A stretch of 64,000 bases of DNA from Silene latifolia. Its lineage: Eukaryota > Streptophyta > Magnoliopsida > Caryophyllales > Caryophyllaceae. The position numbers and the translations under genes are program-made. The notes below the pieces were generated by a model, which saw only the letters and a list, made by a program, of their open reading frames with translations, had not been told where the DNA came from and did not search any database. The stretch spans positions 16,494,948-16,558,947 of the forward strand of contig NC_133532.1 in the NCBI RefSeq assembly GCF_048544455.1, in the 5' to 3' direction. Numbering within the stretch: the first letter of the stretch is position 1; every line of letters starts with the position of its first letter. Positions 61,940-64,000 of the stretch are shown in pieces.

Positions 61940-62195
61940 ATGCATTGTTAGGCAACATCAGTAAGCCCCATTTTAGACTAGGAAATATTCACCCCTTGCT
62001 ACTCTCCCTGCATTCTTAAAAGACATCAATTAGGTATCAAAATATATAATAAAATAGTGCCAAGAAAAAGTTTACAGACATTGTTAGCCAACATCAGTAA
62101 GCCCCATCCTAAGCTAGGAAATATTCATCCCTTGCTACTTTCCATGCATTGTTAAAAGGCATCAATTAGGTATGAAAATATACTATCAACTAATG
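61940..62195 (+). repeat. Tandem duplication, about 136-bp period
   Basis: Two copies starting at about 61940 and 62076. They share AACATCAGTAAGCCCCAT, CTAGGAAATATTCA, CCCTTGCTACT and CATCAATTAGGTAT, with scattered differences. Confidence 0.85.
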
Positions 62196-62565
62196 CAAAG
62201 TTAAAGCATCCAAAAGCGCAATGTTTCTAAATGAAACCAAAGCAACTTACACACCTTGATTTAAATTGGGAACTACCGTATCTCTCGGTTCGGTTTTGTC
62301 AATGAAGATGAAGATGACGGCAACGCCCTATCTATATCTCTTTCCATCTCATATGCAAAATGTTGATCCCTTAAGTAATCTGAGTATATAGTTATCAACT
62401 CAAATTTTGACCGTTCACTTTACGGGAAACTAAATAAAGTGCGCCCCCGTAGCACAAATCCCACAATGCACTTGATGTCATAACACTTTCAAGCTTAAAT
62501 AGAAAATCCACCACTTCTTGTTTTAAGGCTTCCGGATACCCTTTTTAGAATAAAACTCGGTCGAG

Positions 62566-62787
62566 TTACATTTTTGAAGACATCGTAGCCAGGTTAAGTA
62601 GTTCATTTGGTGTATTTCCACAAAGAATTTGAACAAGCATAACACAGTTTGAGTTTTGGTTAAGTTTCTCCCATATAATGCTTTCAGTCAAAACTATTCT
62701 TAGTCGAACAAATAACTCTTGAATTTCTTTTACAATCTTATCAATTGCATGTTGCATTGCCTTTATTTTCTGAATATTATTTGACAT
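62566..62787 (-). CDS. Small orphan ORF with TATA box
   Basis: 73 residues, MSNNIQKIKAMQHAIDKIVK onward, helical and charged at the start (EIQELFVRLRIVL), no known motif. A good TATA box (AATATAAATAGG, minus strand, 62847-62858) lies about 60 bases upstream. It could be a first exon or a small gene; nothing homologous recognised. Confidence 0.3.
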   Translation of the reverse strand: MSNNIQKIKAMQHAIDKIVKEIQELFVRLRIVLTESIIWEKLNQNSNCVMLVQILCGNTPNELLNLATMSSKM

Positions 62788-62846
62788 AATAACTACAATA
62801 GAAATGTGAGGATATGGAAAATGGTGGGATGTATTAGAGTTTTTTC

Positions 62847-62858
62847 CTATTTATATTC
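62847..62858 (-). promoter_or_regulatory. TATA box before the orphan ORF at 62787
   Basis: Minus strand AATATAAATAGG, well placed for a start around 62825. Confidence 0.4.
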
Positions 62859-62879
62859 TTCTTTTTCTTTGTATAGGTC

Positions 62880-64000
62880 AGTTGATTGACATCTAAATTA
62901 TTGGATGTTGATGATAGACCTAGATTCTATGTAAGAGATAAGCATAGAGATGAGGTTGGATAAGGTAAGGATAATAATAGATAAGGTTATGTTCCACAAG
63001 TAGATCTTAATTTTAATTTAAATGTCTGCAGTGCAATCCTTTTTAAAAAAGAAACATTGTATTGTTTTTTGATTCTTTTCTTAAACACGGTAGTACTAAT
63101 TCCTGAACAATGGTTTAAGACAGTAAATAAATGATGAATTATGTTAGTTAATTTATTTACTTTATCAGTTTATGTAATTTCATTTTAAACCAATATGCAT
63201 TTCACATTCAAGGGTTCCTCTGTGTATTATTTAAAATATTACGTGGCAACTATTACACCATATTAACTTGTACTAATTGCCTTCCAACAGGAAAACAATG
63301 GCGTAACTGGACAGGAAGCTTAACATGTTCATTTCGGTAGACAAGCAGGTAATCTGTTTGGAAACACCGATCATAAGGCGTCTAAAATCACAAATATTGT
63401 CTCGATGATTATGAATTTAGACAAAGGAATGGCCGTTCATATGGAATATTTAGACTTATTTGGGTATCATGCTACCAAAAACATCCCAAAAAAATAAAAG
63501 AGCAATTGAATATTGTACGAAGTTTTTAAAGTCCCCTTTAAGTTTTGCTACTTAAAGTTTGACCGACATCACCCAATAGACTCACCATGGAATGATCTTC
63601 GTGCCAAACAGGTACACATTTGGAGCCGGAATGTTCGAGTTGGACAATGTAAAAGGTTGGAGCCCATATGGTGCTGGAACTTAAGTAGGAGATGGTTCGA
63701 GACAACCGACTGAGCAAAGAAGCTTAAAGGAATAAAGTAGTTGCTTAACTTATAATTTTCAAAGTCATAGATGAATTGTGGAGCATACACATTAGCTACA
63801 CATAAGATAAATGCCAACATTCTTATTATTACGCCATCATTTATTTGCCTTTTCCAAATTTGCCAAAGGTTGGTTCATTACATTTTGTAGCACTCATGTA
63901 TTTAAAGAGCCTAACTAAATATGCTTTGATGTTTAAAGGAGTAGATGTTGAATGCAAGACAGACACCTGCATTATCGATACAGATGTGAATGCACTTTAG
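62880..64000. other. Right-hand spacer with splice-site-bounded scraps
   Basis: AT-rich. A piece at 63291-63349 is bounded by acceptor CCAACAG and donor GCAG|GTAATC but reads through stops in some frames. The last bases (63939-64000) read GVDVECKTDTCIIDTDVNAL, possibly an exon of an unrecognised gene running on beyond the window. Confidence 0.35.

Overview
This is a stretch of a large, repeat-rich plant nuclear genome. Evidence: GT-AG introns, plant-type protein families, and nested LTR retrotransposons, MITEs and SINEs. The proteins are eudicot-like. The Stowaway ends (CTCCCTCCGTCCC) and a Retand-like Ty3/gypsy element hint at Caryophyllales, but that is only a guess.

Layout. 1-6.4 kb: mitochondrial pyruvate carrier 1 (MPC1, minus strand, 4 coding exons) with a hAT MITE in its last intron and Stowaway MITEs and SINE pieces in its 5'-UTR intron. 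7.0-10.4 kb: a young non-autonomous Ty3/gypsy element carrying gag and the start of protease. 11.0-12.85 kb: a cystinosin-type lysosomal/vacuolar PQ-loop transporter (minus, 8 exons). 13.7-20.6 kb: a PIF/Harbinger-like repeat cluster with a broken Ty1/copia element inserted in it. 22.2-26.5 kb: class III alcohol dehydrogenase / S-nitrosoglutathione reductase (minus, 9 exons, one GC-AG intron). 27.1-31.65 kb: U6 snRNA phosphodiesterase USB1 (minus, 6 exons). 32-38.5 kb: a leucine-rich-repeat receptor-like protein gene (plus, 2 exons) flanked by a direct repeat; one repeat copy holds a MULE MITE and the other a short Helitron. 38.6-39.6 kb: a long-TIR MULE. 39.8-48.2 kb: the 3' end of a SIRE/Maximus-like copia element whose LTR was invaded by a very young Tat/Retand-like gypsy element. 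48.2-48.7 kb: a hAT MITE. 48.8-61 kb: an unusual gene-fragment mosaic with broken exons of at least six unrelated host genes (beta-hexosaminidase, long-chain acyl-CoA synthetase, HAK/KUP potassium transporter, LysM-type receptor kinase, PMT-type methyltransferase, GSK3/SHAGGY kinase), all on the plus strand and with intron borders kept. 57.9-64 kb: two small orphan ORFs with TATA boxes and otherwise AT-rich sequence.

The four conserved housekeeping genes (MPC1, cystinosin homologue, GSNOR, USB1) all lie on the minus strand and reconstruct in frame to full family length: 110, 271, 381 and 281 residues. The single defence-type gene (the RLP) is on the plus strand. The genes share no pathway; they are ordinary plant neighbours separated by transposons. 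The most unusual part is the 48.8-61 kb mosaic, best explained as DNA-level capture of gene pieces (Helitron- or MULE-like) followed by decay.
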